DNA of 64,000 bases from Apostichopus japonicus (lineage: Eukaryota; Echinodermata; Holothuroidea; Aspidochirotida; Stichopodidae). The notes beneath the pieces were generated by a model. The model was not told the origin of the DNA. It made no database searches and saw only the letters and a list, made by a program, of their open reading frames with translations. Both the position numbers and the translations under genes were made by a program. Each line of letters begins with the position of its first letter. Positions within the stretch are counted from its first letter, which is position 1. Below are positions 26,820-44,097 of this stretch, one piece after another. The stretch spans positions 16,437,001 to 16,501,000 of the forward strand of contig NC_092561.1 of NCBI RefSeq assembly GCF_037975245.1. Direction: 5' to 3'.

Positions 26820-27200
26820 ATGACTGGCAGGGGCAAAGGTGGTAAGGCCAGGGCAAAGGCCAAGAGTCGATCTGCAAGAGCAGGGCTTCAATTCCCAGTA
26901 GGTCGTGTACACAGGTTCCTGCGAAGAGGAAATTACGCCCAGAGGATCGGCGCTGGCGCACCCGTCTACCTGGCTGCCGTACTAGAATACCTCGCCGCCG
27001 AGATCTTGGAATTGGCCGGTAACGCTGCACGTGACAACAAGAAGACCAGGATCATCCCCCGTCATCTCCAACTCGCCATCCGAAACGACGAGGAGTTGAA
27101 CAAACTCTTGAGCGGAGTCACCATCGCCCAGGGAGGTGTTCTTCCAAACATCCAGGCTGTCCTTCTACCCAAGAAGACATCCGGAGGCAAGAAGGCTTAA
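26820..27200 (+). CDS. H2A: Histone H2A (unit R0)
   Basis: Intact, same protein as F1. Stem-loop 27239-27254. Confidence 0.97.
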   Translation: MTGRGKGGKARAKAKSRSARAGLQFPVGRVHRFLRRGNYAQRIGAGAPVYLAAVLEYLAAEILELAGNAARDNKKTRIIPRHLQLAIRNDEELNKLLSGVTIAQGGVLPNIQAVLLPKKTSGGKKA

Positions 27201-28392
27201 AGGGGAGGTTGCATTGCAATCGCCCATCGATTACCAACGGCTCTTTTAAGGGCCATCAAATCACCCAGAAAGACATACTCATTCCTCTCCTCAAACATGC
27301 TTGCGTCAGTGTCTTATTTCTCCTTTTAAGTTAGATGTATCAGCTAGCTGCAACCCTAATAATCGTGGGGCTTCGGACCCTCAGCCAAAAACCAAAGGTC
27401 AGAAACCCCAAGATTTGAGTGAAAACTCCTGCTGGACAGAAATCTAACATCCCATAAAATAAAAAAAATTAAAAAACTATATATAATGTATGTAGGGAAC
27501 TTTTCACATGATTTTGGCCGCAGGTTTTATGAATTAAGTATTTAGCAAGAGATCTTGGATTAGGGGATAAAGGGAACTTATTATTATTATTATTATTTAT
27601 TAATAATTTTTGTAACTTTTGGGGTTTGAAATAAAAATAGATATTGAGTTTTGCTGCTTCAATGAGCTTACTGGTAGCAATGCATCTGGGGTGTTAAGTC
27701 AGATCCTAAGGGCTTTATTATTAATAGTCTTAGAAATTTGAAACTTGTAACAACTAACGAGGCATATACTACCGCAAGTATTAATCGTTTCGCACCTTTC
27801 AATGTTATTAAGTCTGGAAATTTTAGTCGGTGTGTTACGTAATCAATTCGCAAAGCCAAGCCGAGGGAACGAGCATCAGCTCAAATTTTCCCCCGATCTA
27901 CTGCGAGAGCCTATTGAAATGCCCGAGGCAGGTAAACTGTTATGGCAGTGGTATTAAATTTAAGATCTTCCGTGCTTTGAACGATAGAGATATTACTACG
28001 TTTTTAAGATTTACTTCTCTTGTATTGGAGATCGTTAACATACACGCTGATGTGTGTCAACCCATGTTAACACGCTTATAATACCAAGGCGATTAGGATA
28101 GAGTGTGTGTGTGTGTGGATTAGGGGTTATGATTATGAGTTAGGGATAAGCTCACTTTGATTATTGATTAGTGAATTGCATCATGCACGAAGGGAATCAC
28201 CAACCACCCAGCATAGAAGTAATAATTACAATAATAATGATAATCATTAAAAAAAAAAAAAAAAAAAAAAAAATAATAATGAGACGACAAGTTGCATGTT
28301 CGGAGGGAGAGAAAAATCTGCTTTAACTGGTAGATATGATGGCCCTTAAAAGAGCCGTTGGTTTTCGAGAATCCGTCGGAGACAGATACGAT

Positions 28393-28809
<417 letters not shown>

Positions 28810-29521
28810 TCAGTCTGTGTTCTATCAGTACAAAGATGTAATGAAGCACGGACTACAAGAAACCGCACGTTATAAGCAGCTCCCCTCAAACAACCCGCTA
28901 ATCGCGTCACTCGACCTGTGCTCGATTCTGATTGGCCGAGTGCGACAGCCGCGAGTCGTTCTGATTAGCTAAGCGGCAATGGCAAATTTCAGGAGCCTAA
29001 TTTAAGCGAACGGTAGTCGAAACTGCTCATGCCGGGCAGGAAAATGGTAGTCACTTTCATAAAGTATCTATTTCTTAGACTTTCTGCCATTTAAAATGAC
29101 GAAAAATTGTTGAAAACTCTTATCGAAAACCCTCCAGCTTCGCATTTGACAGTCAGTCAGCAATCCCCAATTGTGACGTCATGAACATTACCTTCGTCGA
29201 TTGGTCAGATTAGGCTAACACAGAGTTAGCGTCAAGTGTAATTTTACGTGTGATATTTTAACGGAATGACAGGGTGAAGCCAATATTCGACCATTCGGGA
29301 CAAATTTGGCCTTATCGAATTCACCCCTCACCGATATTTCATAACATAGAACATCACACGACGAACAAGAAACGGCATCAAACTCCGCCGAGCTTCCATT
29401 CCCACGGGTTCTGATGCAGACATCGGGGTAGTTCGCTTACGTCCGTTCAAAACATCGCCTGCTTGACGGGTATCGCTAATATAATGCCACACATTGAGGG
29501 ACTTTCTACATTTTACTGTGA

Positions 29522-29863
<342 letters not shown>

Positions 29864-30890
29864 ATGCATCTTTCCTGTCACGAAGACGAATCGAAATCCA
29901 ACGGCTCTTTTAAGGGCCATCAAATATCCCCAGAGAGAGTTACTCATTCCTCTCCCTCGAAACATGCAATTCGTCGTCTTAATTCTTTTCTTTGTGTGAG
30001 TGAATGTATGTGTGTGTGTATGTATACGCCAGCATCGGGCAAAATAAGTTATATGCATAGGCAATTTTGCTAGAAATTTCAAAACACCGTAATTGAAATC
30101 CACCCCCTCCCTCAAGTGAAGTCCCCCCCCCCCTTTAGTAATCCCTACCTAATTGGCTCTTCAGTTCCGACCTCCTGTTTGTTTATATAGACAACTTTCC
30201 CTAGGAAAAAAAAAGAAGTGTCTATTCTACAAAACTTCAATATTATCCCCCGTAGGACCTCTTGCGAAGGTCGAGCAGGGGTAAACTCCTTTTATTTATA
30301 CTCAAGTGAAGTCGGTTATTATACGTAATAAAATTCTGCAACAACCCCCAGTTCACCAATACAGCAAACCAGTGAAGTTCTAAGACATACGACCCAAGAA
30401 GCAAGACAATACGAACTTCCCCCACCCCTCCACCCCCCTCCCGAATCGCTACTTGTCCATTGAACACAATGCATGCACGACTGTACCGTTACACGATTAG
30501 TCCCAAATGCGAGACAACATATCATTTGAAAATGCGCCCTTTTTTTACCACTGCCAGAACAGTTTCCCTTGCCTCGGGCATTTTATTTGGCTCACGCGGT
30601 AGATCACTGGTAATGTGAGCCGAGGAAGTTACTTTTCCAAGCTCGCTAGGCTTGGCGAGTCGATTACGTAACACGCATGCTATTGTTCCAGACTAATTAG
30701 CTAGAAAGGTGCAGAAGTTGACAGTGGCGAAAAATGAACGTCAGTCTTACTAAAGAGCGGATTTTCATATGTGGCTATGTCGCGATCATCGCAAGTGAAA
30801 CTATTGAGTGTTTGTGTGTGGTGGGGGAGGACTTAGAGGTTATTTATCGTTATTGTTGGATTTATTATGGATTATTATGGATTCTAATAC

Positions 30891-31636
30891 CTGTCTTGTC
30901 TCCTTACACCGTACAAACCTAGCAGAACCCTACGGTCATCATCGCAGGAATTGCTCAAGGAGAAGAGAACAAGATGCAAGACCGGCGACAGAGCCTTCTC
31001 AGTCAGCGCTCCCAGAATGCCTATACCGAACTCTGTGAGTGTATGCATTTCTCTTACCACTTTTAAAAACTGCTTTGAAAGCATATTATGTTAGACTCGC
31101 TTTTACTGTGTGATTGACTGTGTTTTAACTGTTATTGTGCATAGATACTACGTTTGGAACTAGTTACTTAATTCTGAACATTTTATTTTTTTTAATATTT
31201 ATCTTTCATTTATTTAGTACGTTTAGACTCTATTTTGTATCGTTCAGTATTGGGTATTTGATCTGTTTTAGGATTTTGTAATAATTCTCTTACTGTAATG
31301 TTTTTTTTTTTTTTTTAATTTAAAAATTTTCATTTATTTACTACGTTTAGGGCTCTATTTTGTATCGTTTAGTATTTAGGCTTTTACAATAATTCTCTTA
31401 CTGTACTATAGTTCCTCATACTTATATATATTTAAACCTGGACTATGATTGAATCTATTTACATGCTTCTTAAATTGTTTTGGACTATATGCGTTTTAGT
31501 ATCGTTTAGTACGGGTGTGTTTTTTTTTTTTTTTTATATTGTTGCCTTTGGCTTTTACTTCTTTTTTTTTTCTTTTTTTGGCGCAGCTTTGCTGATTATG
31601 CGCTATATAAATATCACTTATTAATATTATTATTAT
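30891..31636 (+). mobile_element. LINE tail, unit R1
   Basis: 746-bp plus-strand copy, no length change relative to R0. Confidence 0.82.
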
Positions 31637-31842
31637 CGATAAACGGGCCCCAGAACGTGATCAACTACACGGTCAATGGCTTGAGAGTAACAGGTATATA
31701 TGATACAATGTTAGATTACTTAAAATAAGAGACAACGAAACTGCATGTTTGAGGAGGGGGAGATAAGTCTGCCGTTTCTGGAATATAGGATGGCCCTTAA
31801 AAGAGCCGTTGGATGTCGAGCCTTCTACACGAGAAGAACAAT

Positions 31843-32214
31843 CTACTTGGAGGTGGTGTACTTGGTGACAGCCTTGGTACCCTCTGAGACGGCATGCTTG
31901 GCGAGCTCACCAGGCAGCAACAGTCTGACGGCGGTCTGGACCTCCCGACTGGTGATGGTGGACTTCCTGTTGTAGTGGGCCAAACGGGAAGCTTCGGCGG
32001 CGATACGCTCGAAGATGTCGTTCACGAAGCTGTTCATGATAGACATAGCACGGCTAGAGATACCGGTGTCTGGGTGGACCTGCTTCATGACTTTGTAGAT
32101 GTAGATACTGTAAGTCTCACGCCTGGTCCTTCGCCTCTTCTTGTCTCCTGGGTTGCGAGGTGCCTTGGACTTGGCGGCCTTCTTTGCTCCCTTTCCTGCA
32201 GCTTTTGGTGCCAT
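31843..32214 (-). CDS. H2B: Histone H2B (unit R1)
   Basis: Intact, same protein as F1. Stem-loop 31792-31807. Confidence 0.97.
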   Translation of the reverse strand: MAPKAAGKGAKKAAKSKAPRNPGDKKRRRTRRETYSIYIYKVMKQVHPDTGISSRAMSIMNSFVNDIFERIAAEASRLAHYNRKSTITSREVQTAVRLLLPGELAKHAVSEGTKAVTKYTTSK

Positions 32215-32578
32215 TTTGGACGTGAAGTTTTCGTTGCGATACGGTAAGTAAAGCGATGAGTGAATGAGTGTCCTCCACGCTGCGAAATGTATTTATGACA
32301 GATTTGATATCACTTCAGCGAAGCAGAAAAACTTCCCATATTGACAAAGCACGTGCTATGCATTGCACAGCACACACGAGCTGGCCAATCACAATGCGGA
32401 AGCTTTTCTTAATTCTTTCACGCATTGTACGATCAGGGCAAAGGGTGGCAAAGAATCCCCTCATAAGGGCACTGTGCTGTAGCTTTAGAGTCCGGACTAC
32501 TTGAATGAGAGCTTTCCGGCAGGCAAATCATTTCTTTGATTCGTTTCAAGTCGAAAACATACCCAAATTTACTTCATC

Positions 32579-32959
32579 ATGACTGGCAGGGGCAAAGGTG
32601 GTAAGGCCAGGGCAAAGGCCAAGAGTCGATCTGCAAGAGCAGGGCTTCAATTCCCAGTAGGTCGTGTACACAGGTTCCTGCGAAGAGGAAATTACGCCCA
32701 GAGGATCGGCGCTGGCGCACCCGTCTACCTGGCTGCCGTACTAGAATACCTCGCCGCCGAGATCTTGGAATTGGCCGGTAACGCTGCACGTGACAACAAG
32801 AAGACCAGGATCATCCCCCGTCATCTCCAACTCGCCATCCGAAACGACGAGGAGTTGAACAAACTCTTGAGCGGAGTCACCATCGCCCAGGGAGGTGTTC
32901 TTCCAAACATCCAGGCTGTCCTTCTACCCAAGAAGACATCCGGAGGCAAGAAGGCTTAA
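32579..32959 (+). CDS. H2A: Histone H2A (unit R1)
   Basis: Intact, same protein as F1. Stem-loop 32998-33013. Confidence 0.97.
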   Translation: MTGRGKGGKARAKAKSRSARAGLQFPVGRVHRFLRRGNYAQRIGAGAPVYLAAVLEYLAAEILELAGNAARDNKKTRIIPRHLQLAIRNDEELNKLLSGVTIAQGGVLPNIQAVLLPKKTSGGKKA

Positions 32960-34151
32960 AGGGGAGGTTGCATTGCAATCGCCCATCGATTACCAACGGC
33001 TCTTTTAAGGGCCATCAAATCACCCAGAAAGACATACTCATTCCTCTCCTCAAACATGCTTGCGTCAGTGTCTTATTTCTCCTTTTAAGTTAGATGTATC
33101 AGCTAGCTGCAACCCTAATAATCGTGGGGCTTCGGACCCTCAGCCAAAAACCAAAGGTCAGAAACCCCAAGATTTGAGTGAAAACTCCTGCTGGACAGAA
33201 ATCTAACATCCCATAAAATAAAAAAAATTAAAAAACTATATATAATGTATGTAGGGAACTTTTCACATGATTTTGGCCGCAGGTTTTATGAATTAAGTAT
33301 TTAGCAAGAGATCTTGGATTAGGGGATAAAGGGAACTTATTATTATTATTATTATTTATTAATAATTTTTGTAACTTTTGGGGTTTGAAATAAAAATAGA
33401 TATTGAGTTTTGCTGCTTCAATGAGCTTACTGGTAGCAATGCATCTGGGGTGTTAAGTCAGATCCTAAGGGCTTTATTATTAATAGTCTTAGAAATTTGA
33501 AACTTGTAACAACTAACGAGGCATATACTACCGCAAGTATTAATCGTTTCGCACCTTTCAATGTTATTAAGTCTGGAAATTTTAGTCGGTGTGTTACGTA
33601 ATCAATTCGCAAAGCCAAGCCGAGGGAACGAGCATCAGCTCAAATTTTCCCCCGATCTACTGCGAGAGCCTATTGAAATGCCCGAGGCAGGTAAACTGTT
33701 ATGGCAGTGGTATTAAATTTAAGATCTTCCGTGCTTTGAACGATAGAGATATTACTACGTTTTTAAGATTTACTTCTCTTGTATTGGAGATCGTTAACAT
33801 ACACGCTGATGTGTGTCAACCCATGTTAACACGCTTATAATACCAAGGCGATTAGGATAGAGTGTGTGTGTGTGTGGATTAGGGGTTATGATTATGAGTT
33901 AGGGATAAGCTCACTTTGATTATTGATTAGTGAATTGCATCATGCACGAAGGGAATCACCAACCACCCAGCATAGAAGTAATAATTACAATAATAATGAT
34001 AATCATTAAAAAAAAAAAAAAAAAAAAAAAAATAATAATGAGACGACAAGTTGCATGTTCGGAGGGAGAGAAAAATCTGCTTTAACTGGTAGATATGATG
34101 GCCCTTAAAAGAGCCGTTGGTTTTCGAGAATCCGTCGGAGACAGATACGAT

Positions 34152-34568
<417 letters not shown>

Positions 34569-35280
34569 TCAGTCTGTGTTCTATCAGTACAAAGATGTAA
34601 TGAAGCACGGACTACAAGAAACCGCACGTTATAAGCAGCTCCCCTCAAACAACCCGCTAATCGCGTCACTCGACCTGTGCTCGATTCTGATTGGCCGAGT
34701 GCGACAGCCGCGAGTCGTTCTGATTAGCTAAGCGGCAATGGCAAATTTCAGGAGCCTAATTTAAGCGAACGGTAGTCGAAACTGCTCATGCCGGGCAGGA
34801 AAATGGTAGTCACTTTCATAAAGTATCTATTTCTTAGACTTTCTGCCATTTAAAATGACGAAAAATTGTTGAAAACTCTTATCGAAAACCCTCCAGCTTC
34901 GCATTTGACAGTCAGTCAGCAATCCCCAATTGTGACGTCATGAACATTACCTTCGTCGATTGGTCAGATTAGGCTAACACAGAGTTAGCGTCAAGTGTAA
35001 TTTTACGTGTGATATTTTAACGGAATGACAGGGTGAAGCCAATATTCGACCATTCGGGACAAATTTGGCCTTATCGAATTCACCCCTCACCGATATTTCA
35101 TAACATAGAACATCACACGACGAACAAGAAACGGCATCAAACTCCGCCGAGCTTCCATTCCCACGGGTTCTGATGCAGACATCGGGGTAGTTCGCTTACG
35201 TCCGTTCAAAACATCGCCTGCTTGACGGGTATCGCTAATATAATGCCACACATTGAGGGACTTTCTACATTTTACTGTGA

Positions 35281-35622
<342 letters not shown>

Positions 35623-36650
35623 ATGCATCTTTCCTGTCACGAAGACGAATCGAAATCCAACGGCTCTTTTAAGGGCCATCAAATATCCCCAGAGAGAGTT
35701 ACTCATTCCTCTCCCTCGAAACATGCAATTCGTCGTCTTAATTCTTTTCTTTGTGTGAGTGAATGTATGTGTGTGTGTATGTATACGCCAGCATCGGGCA
35801 AAATAAGTTATATGCATAGGCAATTTTGCTAGAAATTTCAAAACACCGTAATTGAAATCCACCCCCTCCCTCAAGTGAAGTCCCCCCCCCCTTTAGTAAT
35901 CCCTACCTAATTGGCTCTTCAGTTCCGACCTCCTGTTTGTTTATATAGACAACTTTCCCTAGGAAAAAAAAAGAAGTGTCTATTCTACAAAACTTCAATA
36001 TTATCCCCCGTAGGACCTCTTGCGAAGGTCGAGCAGGGGTAAACTCCTTTTATTTATACTCAAGTGAAGTCGGTTATTATACGTAATAAAATTCTGCAAC
36101 AACCCCCAGTTCACCAATACAGCAAACCAGTGAAGTTCTAAGACATACGACCCAAGAAGCAAGACAATACGAACTTCCCCCACCCCTCCACCCCCCTCCC
36201 GAATCGCTACTTGTCCATTGAACACAATGCATGCACGACTGTACCGTTACACGATTAGTCCCAAATGCGAGACAACATATCATTTGAAAATGCGCCCTTT
36301 TTTTACCACTGCCAGAACAGTTTCCCTTGCCTCGGGCATTTTATTTGGCTCACGCGGTAGATCACTGGTAATGTGAGCCGAGGAAGTTACTTTTCCAAGC
36401 TCGCTAGGCTTGGCGAGTCGATTACGTAACACGCATGCTATTGTTCCAGACTAATTAGCTAGAAAGGTGCAGAAGTTGACAGTGGCGAAAAATGAACGTC
36501 AGTCTTACTAAAGAGCGGATTTTCATATGTGGCTATGTCGCGATCATCGCAAGTGAAACTATTGAGTGTTTGTGTGTGTGGTGGGGGAGGACTTAGAGGT
36601 TATTTATCGTTATTGTTGGATTTATTATGGATTATTATGGATTCTAATAC

Positions 36651-37396
36651 CTGTCTTGTCTCCTTACACCGTACAAACCTAGCAGAACCCTACGGTCATC
36701 ATCGCAGGAATTGCTCAAGGAGAAGAGAACAAGATGCAAGACCGGCGACAGAGCCTTCTCAGTCAGCGCTCCCAGAATGCCTATACCGAACTCTGTGAGT
36801 GTATGCATTTCTCTTACCACTTTTAAAAACTGCTTTGAAAGCATATTATGTTAGACTCGCTTTTACTGTGTGATTGACTGTGTTTTAACTGTTATTGTGC
36901 ATAGATACTACGTTTGGAACTAGTTACTTAATTCTGAACATTTTATTTTTTTTAATATTTATCTTTCATTTATTTAGTACGTTTAGACTCTATTTTGTAT
37001 CGTTCAGTATTGGGTATTTGATCTGTTTTAGGATTTTGTAATAATTCTCTTACTGTAATGTTTTTTTTTTTTTTTTAATTTAAAAATTTTCATTTATTTA
37101 CTACGTTTAGGGCTCTATTTTGTATCGTTTAGTATTTAGGCTTTTACAATAATTCTCTTACTGTACTATAGTTCCTCATACTTATATATATTTAAACCTG
37201 GACTATGATTGAATCTATTTACATGCTTCTTAAATTGTTTTGGACTATATGCGTTTTAGTATCGTTTAGTACGGGTGTGTTTTTTTTTTTTTTTTATATT
37301 GTTGCCTTTGGCTTTTACTTCTTTTTTTTTTCTTTTTTTGGCGCAGCTTTGCTGATTATGCGCTATATAAATATCACTTATTAATATTATTATTAT
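36651..37396 (+). mobile_element. LINE tail, unit R2
   Basis: 746-bp copy. The extra GT of this unit lies just upstream of the fragment, not in it. Confidence 0.82.
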
Positions 37397-37602
37397 CGAT
37401 AAACGGGCCCCAGAACGTGATCAACTACACGGTCAATGGCTTGAGAGTAACAGGTATATATGATACAATGTTAGATTACTTAAAATAAGAGACAACGAAA
37501 CTGCATGTTTGAGGAGGGGGAGATAAGTCTGCCGTTTCTGGAATATAGGATGGCCCTTAAAAGAGCCGTTGGATGTCGAGCCTTCTACACGAGAAGAACA
37601 AT

Positions 37603-37974
37603 CTACTTGGAGGTGGTGTACTTGGTGACAGCCTTGGTACCCTCTGAGACGGCATGCTTGGCGAGCTCACCAGGCAGCAACAGTCTGACGGCGGTCTGGA
37701 CCTCCCGACTGGTGATGGTGGACTTCCTGTTGTAGTGGGCCAAACGGGAAGCTTCGGCGGCGATACGCTCGAAGATGTCGTTCACGAAGCTGTTCATGAT
37801 AGACATAGCACGGCTAGAGATACCGGTGTCTGGGTGGACCTGCTTCATGACTTTGTAGATGTAGATACTGTAAGTCTCACGCCTGGTCCTTCGCCTCTTC
37901 TTGTCTCCTGGGTTGCGAGGTGCCTTGGACTTGGCGGCCTTCTTTGCTCCCTTTCCTGCAGCTTTTGGTGCCAT
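37603..37974 (-). CDS. H2B: Histone H2B (unit R2)
   Basis: Intact, same protein as F1. Stem-loop 37552-37567. Confidence 0.97.
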   Translation of the reverse strand: MAPKAAGKGAKKAAKSKAPRNPGDKKRRRTRRETYSIYIYKVMKQVHPDTGISSRAMSIMNSFVNDIFERIAAEASRLAHYNRKSTITSREVQTAVRLLLPGELAKHAVSEGTKAVTKYTTSK

Positions 37975-38338
37975 TTTGGACGTGAAGTTTTCGTTGCGAT
38001 ACGGTAAGTAAAGCGATGAGTGAATGAGTGTCCTCCACGCTGCGAAATGTATTTATGACAGATTTGATATCACTTCAGCGAAGCAGAAAAACTTCCCATA
38101 TTGACAAAGCACGTGCTATGCATTGCACAGCACACACGAGCTGGCCAATCACAATGCGGAAGCTTTTCTTAATTCTTTCACGCATTGTACGATCAGGGCA
38201 AAGGGTGGCAAAGAATCCCCTCATAAGGGCACTGTGCTGTAGCTTTAGAGTCCGGACTACTTGAATGAGAGCTTTCCGGCAGGCAAATCATTTCTTTGAT
38301 TCGTTTCAAGTCGAAAACATACCCAAATTTACTTCATC

Positions 38339-38719
38339 ATGACTGGCAGGGGCAAAGGTGGTAAGGCCAGGGCAAAGGCCAAGAGTCGATCTGCAAGAGC
38401 AGGGCTTCAATTCCCAGTAGGTCGTGTACACAGGTTCCTGCGAAGAGGAAATTACGCCCAGAGGATCGGCGCTGGCGCACCCGTCTACCTGGCTGCCGTA
38501 CTAGAATACCTCGCCGCCGAGATCTTGGAATTGGCCGGTAACGCTGCACGTGACAACAAGAAGACCAGGATCATCCCCCGTCATCTCCAACTCGCCATCC
38601 GAAACGACGAGGAGTTGAACAAACTCTTGAGCGGAGTCACCATCGCCCAGGGAGGTGTTCTTCCAAACATCCAGGCTGTCCTTCTACCCAAGAAGACATC
38701 CGGAGGCAAGAAGGCTTAA
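38339..38719 (+). CDS. H2A: Histone H2A (unit R2)
   Basis: Intact, same protein as F1. Stem-loop 38758-38773. Confidence 0.97.
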   Translation: MTGRGKGGKARAKAKSRSARAGLQFPVGRVHRFLRRGNYAQRIGAGAPVYLAAVLEYLAAEILELAGNAARDNKKTRIIPRHLQLAIRNDEELNKLLSGVTIAQGGVLPNIQAVLLPKKTSGGKKA

Positions 38720-39911
38720 AGGGGAGGTTGCATTGCAATCGCCCATCGATTACCAACGGCTCTTTTAAGGGCCATCAAATCACCCAGAAAGACATACTCA
38801 TTCCTCTCCTCAAACATGCTTGCGTCAGTGTCTTATTTCTCCTTTTAAGTTAGATGTATCAGCTAGCTGCAACCCTAATAATCGTGGGGCTTCGGACCCT
38901 CAGCCAAAAACCAAAGGTCAGAAACCCCAAGATTTGAGTGAAAACTCCTGCTGGACAGAAATCTAACATCCCATAAAATAAAAAAAATTAAAAAACTATA
39001 TATAATGTATGTAGGGAACTTTTCACATGATTTTGGCCGCAGGTTTTATGAATTAAGTATTTAGCAAGAGATCTTGGATTAGGGGATAAAGGGAACTTAT
39101 TATTATTATTATTATTTATTAATAATTTTTGTAACTTTTGGGGTTTGAAATAAAAATAGATATTGAGTTTTGCTGCTTCAATGAGCTTACTGGTAGCAAT
39201 GCATCTGGGGTGTTAAGTCAGATCCTAAGGGCTTTATTATTAATAGTCTTAGAAATTTGAAACTTGTAACAACTAACGAGGCATATACTACCGCAAGTAT
39301 TAATCGTTTCGCACCTTTCAATGTTATTAAGTCTGGAAATTTTAGTCGGTGTGTTACGTAATCAATTCGCAAAGCCAAGCCGAGGGAACGAGCATCAGCT
39401 CAAATTTTCCCCCGATCTACTGCGAGAGCCTATTGAAATGCCCGAGGCAGGTAAACTGTTATGGCAGTGGTATTAAATTTAAGATCTTCCGTGCTTTGAA
39501 CGATAGAGATATTACTACGTTTTTAAGATTTACTTCTCTTGTATTGGAGATCGTTAACATACACGCTGATGTGTGTCAACCCATGTTAACACGCTTATAA
39601 TACCAAGGCGATTAGGATAGAGTGTGTGTGTGTGTGGATTAGGGGTTATGATTATGAGTTAGGGATAAGCTCACTTTGATTATTGATTAGTGAATTGCAT
39701 CATGCACGAAGGGAATCACCAACCACCCAGCATAGAAGTAATAATTACAATAATAATGATAATCATTAAAAAAAAAAAAAAAAAAAAAAAAATAATAATG
39801 AGACGACAAGTTGCATGTTCGGAGGGAGAGAAAAATCTGCTTTAACTGGTAGATATGATGGCCCTTAAAAGAGCCGTTGGTTTTCGAGAATCCGTCGGAG
39901 ACAGATACGAT

Positions 39912-40328
<417 letters not shown>

Positions 40329-41040
40329 TCAGTCTGTGTTCTATCAGTACAAAGATGTAATGAAGCACGGACTACAAGAAACCGCACGTTATAAGCAGCT
40401 CCCCTCAAACAACCCGCTAATCGCGTCACTCGACCTGTGCTCGATTCTGATTGGCCGAGTGCGACAGCCGCGAGTCGTTCTGATTAGCTAAGCGGCAATG
40501 GCAAATTTCAGGAGCCTAATTTAAGCGAACGGTAGTCGAAACTGCTCATGCCGGGCAGGAAAATGGTAGTCACTTTCATAAAGTATCTATTTCTTAGACT
40601 TTCTGCCATTTAAAATGACGAAAAATTGTTGAAAACTCTTATCGAAAACCCTCCAGCTTCGCATTTGACAGTCAGTCAGCAATCCCCAATTGTGACGTCA
40701 TGAACATTACCTTCGTCGATTGGTCAGATTAGGCTAACACAGAGTTAGCGTCAAGTGTAATTTTACGTGTGATATTTTAACGGAATGACAGGGTGAAGCC
40801 AATATTCGACCATTCGGGACAAATTTGGCCTTATCGAATTCACCCCTCACCGATATTTCATAACATAGAACATCACACGACGAACAAGAAACGGCATCAA
40901 ACTCCGCCGAGCTTCCATTCCCACGGGTTCTGATGCAGACATCGGGGTAGTTCGCTTACGTCCGTTCAAAACATCGCCTGCTTGACGGGTATCGCTAATA
41001 TAATGCCACACATTGAGGGACTTTCTACATTTTACTGTGA

Positions 41041-41382
<342 letters not shown>

Positions 41383-42409
41383 ATGCATCTTTCCTGTCAC
41401 GAAGACGAATCGAAATCCAACGGCTCTTTTAAGGGCCATCAAATATCCCCAGAGAGAGTTACTCATTCCTCTCCCTCGAAACATGCAATTCGTCGTCTTA
41501 ATTCTTTTCTTTGTGTGAGTGAATGTATGTGTGTGTGTATGTATACGCCAGCATCGGGCAAAATAAGTTATATGCATAGGCAATTTTGCTAGAAATTTCA
41601 AAACACCGTAATTGAAATCCACCCCCTCCCTCAAGTGAAGTCCCCCCCCCCCTTTAGTAATCCCTACCTAATTGGCTCTTCAGTTCCGACCTCCTGTTTG
41701 TTTATATAGACAACTTTCCCTAGGAAAAAAAAAGAAGTGTCTATTCTACAAAACTTCAATATTATCCCCCGTAGGACCTCTTGCGAAGGTCGAGCAGGGG
41801 TAAACTCCTTTTATTTATACTCAAGTGAAGTCGGTTATTATACGTAATAAAATTCTGCAACAACCCCCAGTTCACCAATACAGCAAACCAGTGAAGTTCT
41901 AAGACATACGACCCAAGAAGCAAGACAATACGAACTTCCCCCACCCCTCCACCCCCCTCCCGAATCGCTACTTGTCCATTGAACACAATGCATGCACGAC
42001 TGTACCGTTACACGATTAGTCCCAAATGCGAGACAACATATCATTTGAAAATGCGCCCTTTTTTTACCACTGCCAGAACAGTTTCCCTTGCCTCGGGCAT
42101 TTTATTTGGCTCACGCGGTAGATCACTGGTAATGTGAGCCGAGGAAGTTACTTTTCCAAGCTCGCTAGGCTTGGCGAGTCGATTACGTAACACGCATGCT
42201 ATTGTTCCAGACTAATTAGCTAGAAAGGTGCAGAAGTTGACAGTGGCGAAAAATGAACGTCAGTCTTACTAAAGAGCGGATTTTCATATGTGGCTATGTC
42301 GCGATCATCGCAAGTGAAACTATTGAGTGTTTGTGTGTGGTGGGGGAGGACTTAGAGGTTATTTATCGTTATTGTTGGATTTATTATGGATTATTATGGA
42401 TTCTAATAC

Positions 42410-43155
42410 CTGTCTTGTCTCCTTACACCGTACAAACCTAGCAGAACCCTACGGTCATCATCGCAGGAATTGCTCAAGGAGAAGAGAACAAGATGCAAGA
42501 CCGGCGACAGAGCCTTCTCAGTCAGCGCTCCCAGAATGCCTATACCGAACTCTGTGAGTGTATGCATTTCTCTTACCACTTTTAAAAACTGCTTTGAAAG
42601 CATATTATGTTAGACTCGCTTTTACTGTGTGATTGACTGTGTTTTAACTGTTATTGTGCATAGATACTACGTTTGGAACTAGTTACTTAATTCTGAACAT
42701 TTTATTTTTTTTAATATTTATCTTTCATTTATTTAGTACGTTTAGACTCTATTTTGTATCGTTCAGTATTGGGTATTTGATCTGTTTTAGGATTTTGTAA
42801 TAATTCTCTTACTGTAATGTTTTTTTTTTTTTTTTAATTTAAAAATTTTCATTTATTTACTACGTTTAGGGCTCTATTTTGTATCGTTTAGTATTTAGGC
42901 TTTTACAATAATTCTCTTACTGTACTATAGTTCCTCATACTTATATATATTTAAACCTGGACTATGATTGAATCTATTTACATGCTTCTTAAATTGTTTT
43001 GGACTATATGCGTTTTAGTATCGTTTAGTACGGGTGTGTTTTTTTTTTTTTTTTATATTGTTGCCTTTGGCTTTTACTTCTTTTTTTTTTCTTTTTTTGG
43101 CGCAGCTTTGCTGATTATGCGCTATATAAATATCACTTATTAATATTATTATTAT
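42410..43155 (+). mobile_element. LINE tail, unit R3
   Basis: 746-bp copy with a T run of 16 in its 3' region, as in R0-R2. Confidence 0.82.
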
Positions 43156-43361
43156 CGATAAACGGGCCCCAGAACGTGATCAACTACACGGTCAATGGCT
43201 TGAGAGTAACAGGTATATATGATACAATGTTAGATTACTTAAAATAAGAGACAACGAAACTGCATGTTTGAGGAGGGGGAGATAAGTCTGCCGTTTCTGG
43301 AATATAGGATGGCCCTTAAAAGAGCCGTTGGATGTCGAGCCTTCTACACGAGAAGAACAAT

Positions 43362-43733
43362 CTACTTGGAGGTGGTGTACTTGGTGACAGCCTTGGTACC
43401 CTCTGAGACGGCATGCTTGGCGAGCTCACCAGGCAGCAACAGTCTGACGGCGGTCTGGACCTCCCGACTGGTGATGGTGGACTTCCTGTTGTAGTGGGCC
43501 AAACGGGAAGCTTCGGCGGCGATACGCTCGAAGATGTCGTTCACGAAGCTGTTCATGATAGACATAGCACGGCTAGAGATACCGGTGTCTGGGTGGACCT
43601 GCTTCATGACTTTGTAGATGTAGATACTGTAAGTCTCACGCCTGGTCCTTCGCCTCTTCTTGTCTCCTGGGTTGCGAGGTGCCTTGGACTTGGCGGCCTT
43701 CTTTGCTCCCTTTCCTGCAGCTTTTGGTGCCAT
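43362..43733 (-). CDS. H2B: Histone H2B (unit R3)
   Basis: Intact, same protein as F1. Stem-loop 43311-43326. Confidence 0.97.
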   Translation of the reverse strand: MAPKAAGKGAKKAAKSKAPRNPGDKKRRRTRRETYSIYIYKVMKQVHPDTGISSRAMSIMNSFVNDIFERIAAEASRLAHYNRKSTITSREVQTAVRLLLPGELAKHAVSEGTKAVTKYTTSK

Positions 43734-44097
43734 TTTGGACGTGAAGTTTTCGTTGCGATACGGTAAGTAAAGCGATGAGTGAATGAGTGTCCTCCACGCT
43801 GCGAAATGTATTTATGACAGATTTGATATCACTTCAGCGAAGCAGAAAAACTTCCCATATTGACAAAGCACGTGCTATGCATTGCACAGCACACACGAGC
43901 TGGCCAATCACAATGCGGAAGCTTTTCTTAATTCTTTCACGCATTGTACGATCAGGGCAAAGGGTGGCAAAGAATCCCCTCATAAGGGCACTGTGCTGTA
44001 GCTTTAGAGTCCGGACTACTTGAATGAGAGCTTTCCGGCAGGCAAATCATTTCTTTGATTCGTTTCAAGTCGAAAACATACCCAAATTTACTTCATC